NCBI RefSeq assembly: GCF_026213295.1
Contig: NC_079418.1
Coordinates: forward strand, 7,770,806-7,834,805
Source: Gadus chalcogrammus
Lineage: Eukaryota > Chordata > Actinopteri > Gadiformes > Gadidae
Direction of reading: 5' to 3'
DNA: 64,000 bases
Shown here: positions 40,171 to 50,314 of the stretch, piece by piece
How the letters are laid out: each line of letters begins with the position of its first letter
Position numbering within the stretch: position 1 is the first letter of the stretch
Notes under the pieces: model-generated
What the model saw: the letters and a program-made list of their open reading frames with translations, nothing else
What the model was told of the DNA's origin: nothing
Database searches by the model: none
Translations under genes and position numbers: made by a program

Positions 40171-40799
40171 TGTTGTTATGTTGCCTATGTAGTCTATGAT
40201 GATTAGAACGTCCGTCCACCAATTCCTACGTCACGCTCAAACGAGCGTTTGAGATGCGGAAGTAAAATTGTATCACAAAAACGGCTCAAGATGCCACTTG
40301 TAGTGTCGATTTATTAATAAAAACTAAATAATCGTGTATTCTAATTTTTTTCCTATATGATTCTTCACTGCAGTATCTAACTTCCAATACGCACTTTAAG
40401 AGTGGAAAAACTCTGTTCGCATGCCACTTGAGTACATGACAGTGTAAGTAGGAATTGATATGCCAAATATATATTGTTGTAGGCACAGGTGAAGAGGTTA
40501 AACTGCTGGAGAAGGAAATAGCAACAGATTACACAATTCTTGCAGGTAGCACATTTCTTGCTCACCAGGTAAATTTCTTTATCTTCCTCTATCTCCGCGG
40601 CATCATCGAAGTCTGATGCTCTGACTGTGTACTTGTTTAGAGGAGACTTTTTCAGGCTGTCCCAGTGCTTAGCGAGGTGTGTCAATTCCAACTGTAGATT
40701 TTCAACTGTAGCATCTTCACTAAATTTAAGCAGCCATTCACTTATGTTTTGAAGTGCTCACTGTCCTCCTGTCTTACTCCCTGCCACTGGTCTGTTTGA

Positions 40800-40990
40800 T
40801 CAGTGTCAAGTGTTGAGAATGGAAGTCAAGCCGAGCTTGTGTCAGAGCTAAAGGGCTGGTGCCGTGGAGAAATATTGGATGAGGCTCATGCACTTATGGT
40901 TCTCATTCGAGATGATGTGGAAATCACTCAAATTGAAGAGACCCTGCACCCAGTTAATTCTCTGGGCCCGGGCACGGCGTCAGGATTCTA
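40800..40990 (+). pseudogene. PNMA/ZCCHC12-like gag N-terminal fragment
   Basis: LVSELKGWCRGEILDEAHAL, then VLIRDDVEITQIEETLHPV resembles the RNA-binding N-terminus of PNMA-family (Gypsy-gag-derived) proteins, which read W-C...L-D..H-A and I-E-E-(T/A)-L. Similarity stops at the next stop codon. Confidence 0.4.
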
Positions 40991-41285
40991 GTTGTGGGTG
41001 GGCCAGACCAATTGTGGGTGGTCCTTAAATTAAAAACGTTATCAAATCCCTGTTTACCCAAGAAAAATGACTGACTTATATACTGTTATATTATCTGTGC
41101 ATAGTAGGGATTTTAATAGCTTGATGCTCTTTAATATTTTGTTGCATTGTAAAAAGTTTCGTTGCATAGGACAGACCCATCCGCGATCGCTCTCCTTGGA
41201 TCTGAACAAAGAAGAGCGCTTTTGGAATCTCAATTACGCATCATGCTTTAGCGCGTCACTTTATAGACCTAAGGCCTATAGATAG

Positions 41286-42077
41286 TAGGGGTGTAACGAT
41301 ACATCGATGTAGAACGATACATCGATTGATTGGCGAACGATCCAACTGCATCGATGCAACGGCCAAACATCGATGCATATCGCAGTATTACACCCTTTTA
41401 TTATTATATATCTCCTTTCGCAGGTGTTTGTGAAACTATTTCTGCGCAAAGCGCCAAGCCGCTCGTATCCATTCACCGGTTAAACGAGGCAACAGCGAGC
41501 ACATGTGTGAGCGCGAGGATGTCTAGTTTCGTGTTTGTGTTTGTGTTGCCAGATTGGGCATATGTCCCGTTTTTCCAGCCTAACGTGATTAAAAGTAGCC
41601 AAATCGGGCTGAAAAATGTGCCCAATCTGGCAACACGGACGTCTTATCTTAACAGCCAAGATGATTCCGAGGGATGTTTTGTTTTTAGAAGAAAACTATC
41701 CACACAGATAGGTTGGGAATGGTCTACGTTCAAAATGAAAGATCATTACAGGCTCTTTAATTTAAGCCATAAAAAACCTTTGGCACTTAAATGCAATTAT
41801 GTGGCACTTTACTATTTGTATTAAAAATGGATTTTTTTGTTTTAAATATCCGGAAGAGCAAAGAAATAAAATGATGAAATTATAATTAAGTTGATGTGAG
41901 TTGATGTGATTGTAAGAGGTTGTGTTAAATGGGCATATGATATCATCTCATATCGATCGCATGCCCCTGAATCGAAATCGTATCGCGGCAGACTTTTGAT
42001 ATCGGCAAATATCGTATCGTTGTCCAATGAATCGATATAATATCGTATCGTGAAGAAACCAGAGATTTACAACCCTA
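41286..42077. mobile_element. hAT MITE, copy B
   Basis: ATAGATAG on both sides (41278-41285, 42078-42085). Starts TAGGGGTGTAACGATACATC and ends ...GAGATTTACAACCCTA. Nearly identical to 55800-56566 in the same orientation. Contains an internal inverted pair (TGCCAGATTGGGCA / TGCCCAATCTGGCA). Confidence 0.88.
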
Positions 42078-42639
42078 ATAGATAGACTGTAAAAGTGGTC
42101 AGGAATCTAATATTTCCATCGTAGTTTAGTTCTGCTCGTATAACATGAGGCAAGGCAAGGCAAGGCAACTTTATTTATATAGCACTTTTCATACACAAGG
42201 CACTCAAAGTGCTTCACATATAAACATTGTTATACAATAAAATAATAGATAAGTAAAAGAAAACATATGCAAAGAAATGAGTAAAATAGAAAGTTAAAAA
42301 GGCTTTTTAGTAAGTAAAATTGAAAGTGCAATGTATTTAAGAAAGTGAGAAAATTAAATTGAAAGTTATTTAAGATCAGATCAACAGACTCTCTGGAACC
42401 CAAGTCGGGACTACAACCCGACCTAAAGGACAATATTCTAGGACTCTAACCCAGCTTCTAGGACTCTAGCCCAGCAACCTTTCTCTCTGGTATCAGATCA
42501 TGTATTTTTCTGGTAAAAATAGAAAATAAAGGGAAAGTTAAAAAGGCATTTTAGTAAAATAAAGGTACACGTATCAACATTGACAAACTAGCAAAGATGA
42601 ACAAATCACTTGGATGACATGCTATTACAATATTCTAGG

Positions 42640-42812
42640 ACTCTAACCCTGACCAAAGGCCTTATTCTACAAACTCAGGACTCTAACCCTTATACAAACT
42701 AAACTCAGGACTCTAACCCTTATACAAATACAAACAAACTCAGGACTCTAACCCTTATACAAATACAAACAAAACTCAGGACTCTAACCCTTATACAAAT
42801 ACAAACTCAGGA
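42640..42812. repeat. Tandem repeat, unit about 33 bases
   Basis: Four to five copies of CTCAGGACTCTAACCCTTAT plus ACAAATACAAACAAA with small length differences. A shorter 'ggactctaaccc' phrase also recurs at 42430-42460. Located in the LINE 3' region. Confidence 0.85.
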
Positions 42813-43517
42813 GCAGAAAGCTAAAGCAAACATAAAAGTCTTCAATCTTGTTTTGAAGGTGCTCAGAGCTGGGGCAAGTCTTAAATCCTCAGGGAGTTTA
42901 TTCCAGCTATTTGTTGCATAGTAACTAAATCCTGCTTTCCCATGTTTCGTGTTTACTCTGGGGATAATTAACAGATTGGTCTCAGAAGATCTTAGTGTTC
43001 TAGAAGGCTTATGTAGTGGAAGCATATCAGTTAAATATTTTGGGCCTAAACCATGTAGGGATTTATAGGTTAGCAACATGATTTTAAAATCAATTCTCTG
43101 ACCTACAGGAAGCCTATGTAACGATTTAAGAATTGGTGTAATATGTTCAAATTTTTTGGTCTTTGTTAAAACTCTAGCAGCAGCATTCTGAACAAGCTGA
43201 AGCTTCCTAAGAGTTTGTTTTGGGAGACCTGTAAGGAGACCATTGCAGTAATCAAGCTTACTAGTGATAAAGGCATGTACAAGTTTTTGTAAGTCTTCGG
43301 TGGACATGAGCCCTCTAAGTCTTGCTACATTTTTAAGGTGATAATATGCAGATTTTGTAACTGATTTGATGTGACTTTCGAAATGTAAATCAGAATCCAT
43401 GATAACCCCTAGGTTTCTGGCTTTGATTGAGGTTTTCAGGGACAGAGAGTGAAGGTGTTGGGTTACTTTAAGCCTTTCCGTTTTAGCACCAAATACAATT
43501 ATCTGTTTTATCCTCAT
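42807..43517 (-). pseudogene. L2 LINE C-terminal domain
   Basis: 236-residue frame continuing from the reverse transcriptase: SIKARNLGVIMDSDLHFESH, AYYHLKNVARLRGLMSTEDL, HAFITSKLDYCNGLLTGLPK, QNAAARVLTKTKK, LHRLPVGQRIDFKIMLLTYK, YLTDMLPLHKPSRTLRSSE. This is the thumb/C-terminal region typical of L2/CR1-type LINE proteins. It ends normally at a stop at 42807-42809. Confidence 0.87.
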
Positions 43518-43764
43518 TTAGCTGAAGGAAATTTCGGCACATCCAGTCTTTCACTTGCTCAATGCACTGGCACAGCAGATCTATGGGCCGATAGTCATTT
43601 GGTGATAGCGATACATAGATTTGCGTGTCATCAGCATAGCAATGATGGTCAATATTGTTTTTATGCATGATTTGCCCTAGTGGGAGCATGTAGATGTTGA
43701 ATAAAGAGGGTCCTAAGATCGAACCTTGTGGGACTCCACACATCACGTTGGTTGATTCTGATAC

Positions 43765-44084
43765 TGTGGCAACCCGCCACGTTGAGCGCACCAACTCCTC
43801 CCAAACAGGACACAATTGCGTTGCGAAAAGCCAAAAAAAGGCATGTTTATTACAGAACATAAAAGTCTCTCCAAACACAAAAAACGTACGACCTGGGAGG
43901 AATCAACGGTCCCCTCCTTCATGGGTGGAAACCCGTCACCCACGAGGACCGGTCTCTCCGTGCTGGAGCTCCAGGGCTGGGAGAGCCCCGAATGAGTGGA
44001 GAAGCAGGCTATTTAAGCCCTGCTTCTCCACTTGTTCCTCAGGTGCTCTCAATATCCTTAATTGGCCTGGGCCGGGTTGCCACA
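43765..44084 (-). repeat. Solo LTR inside the L2 LINE
   Basis: On the - strand it starts TGTGGCAACCCGGCCC and ends GCGGGTTGCCACA. It contains a TATA-like TTAAATAG and, further on, AATAAACATGCC as polyadenylation signal. The TG...CA form with these signals fits a solitary LTR. Flanking 4-base duplication is imperfect (GTAG/GTAT). Confidence 0.72.
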
Positions 44085-44210
44085 CTACAAAGTCGCCGAT
44101 GGAAACAAAGTAGTTCCTATTTTGTAGGTAGGATCTGAACCAATTTAAGACTGTGCCTGAAAGCCCCACCCAGTTTTCTAACCTGTCCAAAAGTATTGTA
44201 TGGTCTACAG

Positions 44211-45422
44211 CAGTGAACCCCAATTAGCGGCCCGCGGGCCAGATCCGGCCCGCAAGAGCAAAATGTCCGGCCCGCGCAGACCCACATGTCACATGTCATC
44301 TCCAAAAAAAAAAAAAAAAAATTTTTTTTTTTTTTTTATTTGCGCGGTCTGCTATATTTTCCCCTCAGCCCACACCATCCACTTGACCGTTGACGTTACT
44401 GCGTGCTGACGTAATAACGTGCTTCGTGCGTCACTTTCCCGCTATCCAAAAATCAACGGATTGAAAATTGATGAAAGAAACATGTCATTTGCCATGAAAA
44501 GGAAGGTCAACCAGGAGAACCGCCAGTTTAAAACTGAATGGACCGATGAGTATTGCTTTTCTTTACCGGACCATGCCAACGCAAAGCCGACATGCTTAAT
44601 ATGCAAGCAGAGGGTGGCTGTCATTAAATCGGACAACCTGACACAAACTGTTTGCATGCTGCCAGCTTTAATGGAAGTTTCCCAGAAAAATCTGAGCAAC
44701 GCAAACCAAAGATTGCAAGCATGTTGACATCATACAAGCGGTCAGTTTTAACCATATGCAAAACGGCATCGGCACAAGAGAGCGCAACAGCTGCTTCATT
44801 GCATGTTTTCTGGATGCTTGATAAAGCTAAGAAGCCCTTTGCTGATGCAGAGTTCATTAAACAATGTGCAATTCACATGGCTGGTGAAATCTTAAATCAA
44901 GAGGAAAAAATCTAAACAAAAGTTGTGGAGCTATGAAAGCAGGTGCCGAGGAAATGTCAGCTGAACACAAAGATCTGTTGCTGCACAACGATGTTCGCTG
45001 GCTGAGTAAAGGCCGTGTGTTGGAGAGGGTGTGCGACCTGCGTGATGAACGTGTGTCATTTTTATCCAGCCTGCAGAGCCCAAAAGCCCGCGAATTTCTG
45101 GCGGGCTGACGCCAAGGTGTTGGCAGATGTTAATTTTTTGTGACATCATGTCTCATCTGAATCACCTTAACCTGCAGCTACAAGGCAAGAACCACACTGT
45201 TGCTGACATGTACGAAGCGATTGAAGCCCTCCAGTCGAAGCTGGATGCTATTTAAACCTAATTGATCTAGCCCTCCTGCATTATCGCAAAAACAGTAATT
45301 ATAATTAAAGCTAAATTTGCACATAAAAATGGCGAATTAGAAAAATGAAACGACATTTCGGCCCTTGGCATGGCATGTTTGACCAAATTTGGCCCTCTGG
45401 AAAAACTAATTGGGGAACCCTG
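44211..45422 (+). mobile_element. hAT element with BED-finger-type ORF
   Basis: GTCTACAG on both sides (44203-44210, 45423-45430). Ends CAGTGAACCCCAATTAG and, inverted, CAGGGTTCCCCAATTAG. Subterminal GGCCCGCGGGCCAGATCCGG is typical of this hAT group. It is inserted in the L2 reverse transcriptase between AFDTVD and the next motif. Runs of A17 and T17 adjoin at 44308-44338. Confidence 0.88.
44419..45110 (+). pseudogene. hAT transposase fragments (GTF2IRD2/ZBED5-like)
   Basis: The N-terminal part (44479 on) reads FAMKRKVNQENRQFKTEWTD, YCFSLPDHANAKPTCLICKQ and RVAVIKSDNL, a BED-like zinc finger at the start of this hAT transposase type. The frame then shifts. At about 44950-45090 the C-terminal part reads HKDLLLHNDVRWLSKGRVLE, VCDLRDERVSFLSSLQSPKA. 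The catalytic middle is deleted. Confidence 0.75.
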
Positions 45423-46602
45423 GTCTACAGTGTCGAATGCAGCACTGAGGTCTAGTAGCATTAGTATTGAGGTTTTGCCAGAGTCTGTGTTAAGACGGAT
45501 GTCGTTTACAACTTTAATGAGGGCGGTCTCAGTGCTGTCCAGGGGTCGAAATCCTGATTGGAAGGTGTCATAACAACCAGTTGATGCCAGGAAGTGATTA
45601 AGTTGCTGGAGGACAACTTTCTCAATGATTTTACTTATGAAGGGCAGATTTGATATTGGTCTGCAGTTGTTAATAATAGAGGTATCTAGGCTCCGCTTTT
45701 TTAAAAGGGGTTTAATAACTGCAGTTTTCAGGGCTTTTGGGAAGTTGCCTGACTGGAGAGAGTTGTTAACTATCTGCAATATGTCTATTGCTAGGCAGTC
45801 AAAAACATTCTTAAAGAGGTTGGTAGGTAAAGAATCAAGGCAACAGGTGGATGGCTTTAGTTGTGTAACAGTTTCCACAAGAGTTTTAGAGTCAATAACA
45901 TTAAAGCATGCCATCCCTGCCACGTTACTTTTGCCTGAACAGGGTGGTAGTCCAACATTTTTGTTTGAAGTGGAGATATTGATGGCGCGTCTGATGCCTT
46001 CAATTTTATCAGTATAAAAAGCTGCAAACTCATTGCATTTCTGCGTGGAATGGAGATCAGGTGGAATTTGTGTTGGGGGGTTGGTCAGTCTGTCAACAGT
46101 TGCAAATAGGGTTTTTGCATTATTATTATTGGATTTAATGATATTAGAGAAAAATGTTTCTCTAGCACTTTTTAAGTCTGAATTGTAGGCACGGAGGCTC
46201 TCTTTGTAGATATCATGGTGAATATGAAGTTTTGTTTTACGCCAGATGCGTTCAACCTTCCTGCATTCTTTTTTCTGTGCTGTTACAGAAGCAGCTTTTC
46301 TCCAGGGTGCCTTTTGCTTTCCAGAAATCGTTTTAACCTTGTAAGGTGCAATGACATCCATGACTTACAAAATTTTCAAATTAAAGTTTTCCACAAGATC
46401 ATCAGCAGAACATGGGTTGAGAGGTGGTAGTAAGGAGATGGCCTTTCTAAAAAGTACATACGATTCTTCATTGATATACCGTTTTTTGTATTAGATTTTG
46501 TCTGTATGTTGGGAATAAAAGATATATTAAAGAAAACACAAAAGTGGTCAGACAAGGAAGGATCAGTCACAGAGAGATCAGAAACATTGAGGCCCTTTGT
46601 GA

Positions 46603-47420
46603 TAGGGCTGTCAAAACGAACTTCGCTATTCGAATATAATTCAAATTTTTAAAAAAGGAGAACATTCGAGTGCGGCAACTAACGTTCGAACAATTTTTTT
46701 TTATTTTTTAGTAAATTTTATTGACAAGTCAAGAATTACATTTAACTTTTGCCTAGCAACGACGCATATCAAAGTCAACGTCGTGCGTCGTGACGTTCGT
46801 TCGGCATTGTATGCTTACAAGATGGTGGGAAGCAGCGCGCGAGCAGACACAGAGATGGAAAGCATAACTTCTAAAAACTTAAAAAGCACCGTGTGAAAAA
46901 TTGTTGGATTTCCATCGAGAAACGGGAAGATTACATCCAGAGAAACAGTCATTTGAAAAATTATGCTGTAAGTCGTTAAAGTACCACTCGACTACGAGCA
47001 ACATTAGCGCACACCTCCATTCAGTGCATTACTCGGAGTACGCAGAACAGTTAGCGGCTGAGGAAGAGCCACGATCAAAACAGCCAAGAATAACATCGTA
47101 AAATAGCAGTGTGTGTGTATTTGAATGATTGAACATCAGCTTCTTCATTAAACATCATTGCTTGAATATTTCTGGCGTTATATCTTACCTATTTATATAA
47201 GTTTTGTATTGATTTGGTAAAACTTGTTGCAAATGTTACATAACAGATTTGGTTGACGCGCCCTCTAGTGGACGCGGGACATAGGCCTAATAATAAGATG
47301 GTATCGGTGTATATAATGATATAATAAAAAAAAAAAGAAATATTCGAATATTATTCGAATATTCAACATAAGAAGCATTAGAAATTCGAATATGATTTGA
47401 GGGGAGGATTGACAGCCCTA
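46603..47420 (+). mobile_element. hAT element with TAGGGCTGTCAA ends
   Basis: CTTTGTGA on both sides (46595-46602, 47421-47428). Ends TAGGGCTGTCAA and TTGACAGCCCTA, with ATTCGAATA motifs next to both. It is inserted in the L2 endonuclease. It carries a BED-finger fragment at 46901-47101. Confidence 0.9.
46901..47101 (+). pseudogene. BED-type zinc-finger fragment of a hAT transposase
   Basis: MLDFHRETGRLHPEKQSFEK, LCCKSLKYHSTTSNISAHLH and SVHYSEYAEQL: a damaged BED finger (the first Cys pair has been lost; the His pair remains in HLHSVHY). Nothing of the catalytic domain follows. Confidence 0.65.
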
Positions 47421-48368
47421 CTTTGTGATAACCAGGTCTAGAGTGTGGCCCTTACAATGAGTAGTCTCTTTCACATGTTGGGACAGTTCAAATGTGTCCA
47501 AAATGGTAAAAAGTTTTTTTGCACACTTGTCATTCAAATCATCAGTATGAAAATTGAAGTCACCAGTTATAACTAGACAGTCACAGTATGTGGGTGGCCT
47601 GTAAATAATTAATAGGAGAACTCTGGGGGAGCATTTCAATACAGCACAAAGGTATTCGAATGATGGAAAATCACCAAATAACATCTGTTACCCCTGAAAA
47701 TCATTTTTAAATATAACAGCAACCCCTCCACCTCTTTTTCCAGATCTACATGCATCAAAAAAGTTATAGTTGGGAGGAGCTGTCTCTATCAGAACGGTTG
47801 CACTGTTATTTTGTTCCAGCCATGTTTCAGTTAAAAACATAAAATCCAGTTTAGAGGTGGTAATAAAATCATTAACTAAAAATGATTTGTTATTAAGAGA
47901 CCTAACATTAAGTAGACCCATCCTGATGGTGTTGTTGATAGGCTTTAAGGTTGTTTTTGGTTTGGAGGAAATATGTATGAGATTTGTGAGGTTAGCAGTG
48001 TGTCTAAGTTTCCCTTTGTTTACTCTCTTAGTGGTTACAGCAGGAATGCAAAAGTTGCCATGAGGCAGACTATTTCATAATTCTGTTGAATTGTTTAACT
48101 TTTCAACAATATTTCGATATCGCAACAGACTGACTGAGCTTGGCTTATTATACAAGAACATGCATTCAAATTTAGGCTACTACGAGATAATAACTAATAC
48201 AATACCGCCAATTCACGGTCATCCGAAGTCAGAAGGTTAACAGCCCTTTAACGCAAATCAGAGCAAGCATCAATATCAACATTTATTTTGCTGCATTTCA
48301 AAAACAAAGCATTTCAGAAGCCTTCAGAAGGGAAGAAGAGAGCATGAGAAGAAAATGTATTAATTCAT

Positions 48369-50190
48369 TTACAGGAGTAATCGGCAGGGTTTGCTCTTGA
48401 AAATGTCAATGATTTCATCGAAGTCGAGAGTTACTGTAAGCTCTCTCTCAAATGTCAACAGACTGAGGGACGTAATGCGAGTTGTAAGCATGGTGCTCCT
48501 ATTTGCTGTTTTAAGGCCAGACATGGCAGGTGAATAGGGTAACATTTTTAAATACAAGGGATCACCATGAAACTTTACCAGTTGATTACATACATCATTA
48601 TAAGAAAAAAATGTATTACAAGTTTTTGAATTTTGCATATTTAATTATGCTAATTAGGCTGGATCTCATTAAATATGCACGTTTTTGCGTATATTTCCGG
48701 TGCATGAATCTTAAACTTTGATAAAGCCAGGACCAAAATTCTTTTTTTATTTTGTTTATATATCAAATGACAAAAAATCCTCACATGGATTTTAGGATAT
48801 CTGCTTTTATGACCTGGGAAATCAAAATATACTATCCATGGCCTTAAAAACCCTATTTTCGCCATGATTTCCAGGTAAAATGACCAATAAATGTGGCCAG
48901 GAACAATTTATAAATAAATCCATGTGTAGATGTCTTCATAACAATGCTATGTGTGAAACTGGGAAGTGTGGTGTACCTAGGTTCTACATAGGCTGAGAAA
49001 TGTGCACCTAAAAATGGAAAAACACTCATTTTGAGAAAACGGCCTTTAAAGATTCTTATGGCAAAAGCCAACCAAGCTTGAGAGCATACCACGTGATACA
49101 TTCAAACCAATCGTCCAGCCAATCAGATATCAGTTTTCTGTTGTGCAGCAGATCGAGTGCTTTCCAATGATACCACGGAACACATATGACAGAGACCGGC
49201 TGTCATTTGAAACGGTGCGTAATAAAGCAAACGTTTGGTGAATCTTCTGTAAAATTCAGCGGCGCAAGTTGACAAACTATAATAAAACAAACACCTAAAT
49301 GTTTCGTTTTGACTTTTTTTTTTCTTTTGTGCGAAACATTACATGTTAATGGTGCAAAATAGCCCAAAATATTAAAATTGACCAGTGACTGAAAAATCAA
49401 TGATTTTGCCTGCCGTGTCTCGCCTTAATTCGGTTGACACTGGACACTGGAAAACGTCCTCATTGCAGATGTCCATCACTTCAAGAATACTTTTGAGATG
49501 TTCTCCTCTGTTTTTCTTCCTCTCTGAGTTGCACAAACACTGCGAGCTCTGACTCTGATATTGAATAGGCCTATATGATATCTGGAAGCGCTTTCCTGTA
49601 TCATTGAGAGAGTTCGCTTTAGTAGCCAAAGTGGTGTCATTTATATCGAGGCTAGGGGACATCAGGATTGCTGCCGATGCCATGAGCCCATAGGTGTCAC
49701 TGTGGAATTGGTTGTTCAGTTCATTAAGCTTGCAGTCTTATCGCGTTCGAAATGTTGCGCAGGTCAGTGTCACTCCTCACTCTTTGTCGTTTTCCACAAC
49801 GTGCATGTGAAGATACTTCCCTCAAATCGGCCTGAGAGATTTCTTGAGCGGGAGGGCAAACTGGGTAGGCCTACATCCCAGTTGTTGCCATCATGATCCT
49901 CCATCATCTTATTTGATGTTGCCAACATGTTTAAGAACGCACGTCACCTGAGCGAATGTCTGTCAGTTCTTTTTTGCGGTTCTCGATCAAATCAATCGTG
50001 TCTGTCACTGATGCGGTGATGGACTGGAGGCTATTAGAAGTGAAGTTAAAGGCTATATTGCCAATGCGAAAAAATAACTTCACAAGGTGTGTCTTTTTAT
50101 AATTACTATTCGTAGCGTTGATTAGCAGAGAAATAGTCTGCATAAGACGTTTACGTTGCTTAGCAACTTGATGAATAACTGACATGCGGA
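48369..50190 (-). pseudogene. Decayed probable hAT transposase, split by a TTAA MITE
   Basis: On the - strand, 50185-49931 and 49683-49430 hold fragments (such as RKRLMQTISLLINATNSNYK and HLKSILEVMDICNEDVFQCP). Removing 48515-49424 joins VSTEL to KTANRSTMLTTRITSLSLLT, FERELTVTLDFDEIIDIFKS. The last part resembles a hAT C-terminal region (L..L.IERE...LD.D.IID.F). The upstream fragments have no recognisable domain, so the family is only probable. Confidence 0.5.
48515..49424. mobile_element. TTAA-target MITE, copy 2
   Basis: TTAA at 48511-48514 and 49425-49428. Ends GGCCAGACATGGCAGG and, inverted, GGCGAGACACGGCAGG. Closely similar to 38046-38917, strongest over its last 400 bases. Confidence 0.85.
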
Positions 50191-50314
50191 GTGATATGAA
50201 AGACCTGATTCAGAGGCAAAAACACTTCCCTTGACGCTTTCGTTCCACGGCATTAAAAAGAGCCGTGCAATAAATTAAATATATAATATATATATATATA
50301 TATTATTTTTTTAA

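Larger units (their letters stand above)
38922..40395. mobile_element. TTAA-target element carrying an eepd1 fragment (Kolobok-like)
   Basis: TTAA at 38918-38921 (shared with the previous element) and 40396-40399. Ends AGTGCGTATTGGAAGTTA and its inverse. Subterminal copies of GACGTAGGAATTGGT-like text face each other (near 39115 and 40225). Inside are a THAP-type zinc-finger start on the + strand (39241-39366), a fragment of host gene eepd1 on the - strand (39371-40046) and a second - strand ORF start (40047-40170). THAP plus TTAA suggests the Kolobok superfamily; this is inference. Confidence 0.82.
37882..40691 (-). pseudogene. hAT transposase C-terminus, split by insertions
   Basis: From 40691 downward: KNCVICCYFLLQQFNLFTCA, a short linker, then TLSCTQVACEQSFSTLK. 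After the insertions the frame resumes at 38045: FIKNRLRTRLSQDNLEAFMM, then MNLDADDMLDRVAEKSKLLR and a TGA at 37882. VACEQSFSTLKFIKNRLR is the hAT dimerisation signature. Only the C-terminal part of the transposase is visible. Confidence 0.82.
37574..40700 (-). mobile_element. hAT element interrupted by two TTAA elements
   Basis: The end CAGTGACGGACTGGGATTAA at 37574 is a hAT terminus type. The transposase C-terminus is encoded on the - strand in two parts, 40691-40400 and 38045-37882. They join perfectly if 38046-40395 and one TTAA are removed. The other terminus beyond 40700 was not found. Confidence 0.7.
43517..46361 (-). pseudogene. L2 LINE reverse transcriptase, split by a hAT and a solo LTR
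   Basis: - strand: KQKAPWRKAASVTAQKKECR, ... LKTAVIKPLLKKRSLDTSII, NNCRPISNLPFISKIIEKVV, FQSGFRPLDSTETALIKVVN, LMLLDLSAAFDTVD (first catalytic Asp). After the hAT comes AVDHTILLDRLENWVGLSGT, WFRSYLQNR. After the solo LTR come GVPQGSILGPSLFNIYMLPL and HHCYADDTQIYVS (YADD catalytic box). The frame is otherwise coherent, so the insertions are the main damage. Confidence 0.88.
42147..48063 (-). mobile_element. L2-type LINE, nearly full-length, with three insertions
   Basis: On the - strand, from 48063: endonuclease (48063-47421 and 46602-46377), linker (46361-46000), reverse transcriptase (about 46000-45431, 44202-44090, 43764-43517), C-terminal domain (43517-42807), 3' UTR and a 3' end with AAAGTGCTATATAAATAAAG-type text and a (CCTTG)n tail at 42147-42167. 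Insertions: hAT 46603-47420, hAT 44211-45422 and a solo LTR 43765-44084. A tandem block at 42640-42810 lies in the 3' region. Clade L2 is inferred from motif wording. Confidence 0.85.
46377..48063 (-). pseudogene. L2 LINE endonuclease domain, split by a hAT
   Basis: - strand reading: NNTIRMGLLNVRSLNNKSFL, LDFMFLTETWLEQNNSATV (the catalytic Glu motif TETWL), RSGKRGGGVAVIFKN, then after a shift LLIIYRPPTYCDCLVITGDF, NFHTDD (Asp/Asn motif), THCKGHTLDLVITK. The frame resumes after the hAT as GLNVSDLSVTDPSLSDHFCV, with the terminal SDH motif. These are the apurinic-like endonuclease motifs that cut target DNA for LINE insertion. At least one shift makes it nonfunctional. Confidence 0.85.

Noticed and set aside
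47770..48063. + strand open frame of 97 codons
   Set aside because: It is the antisense of the L2 endonuclease region, whose - strand reading has clear motifs.
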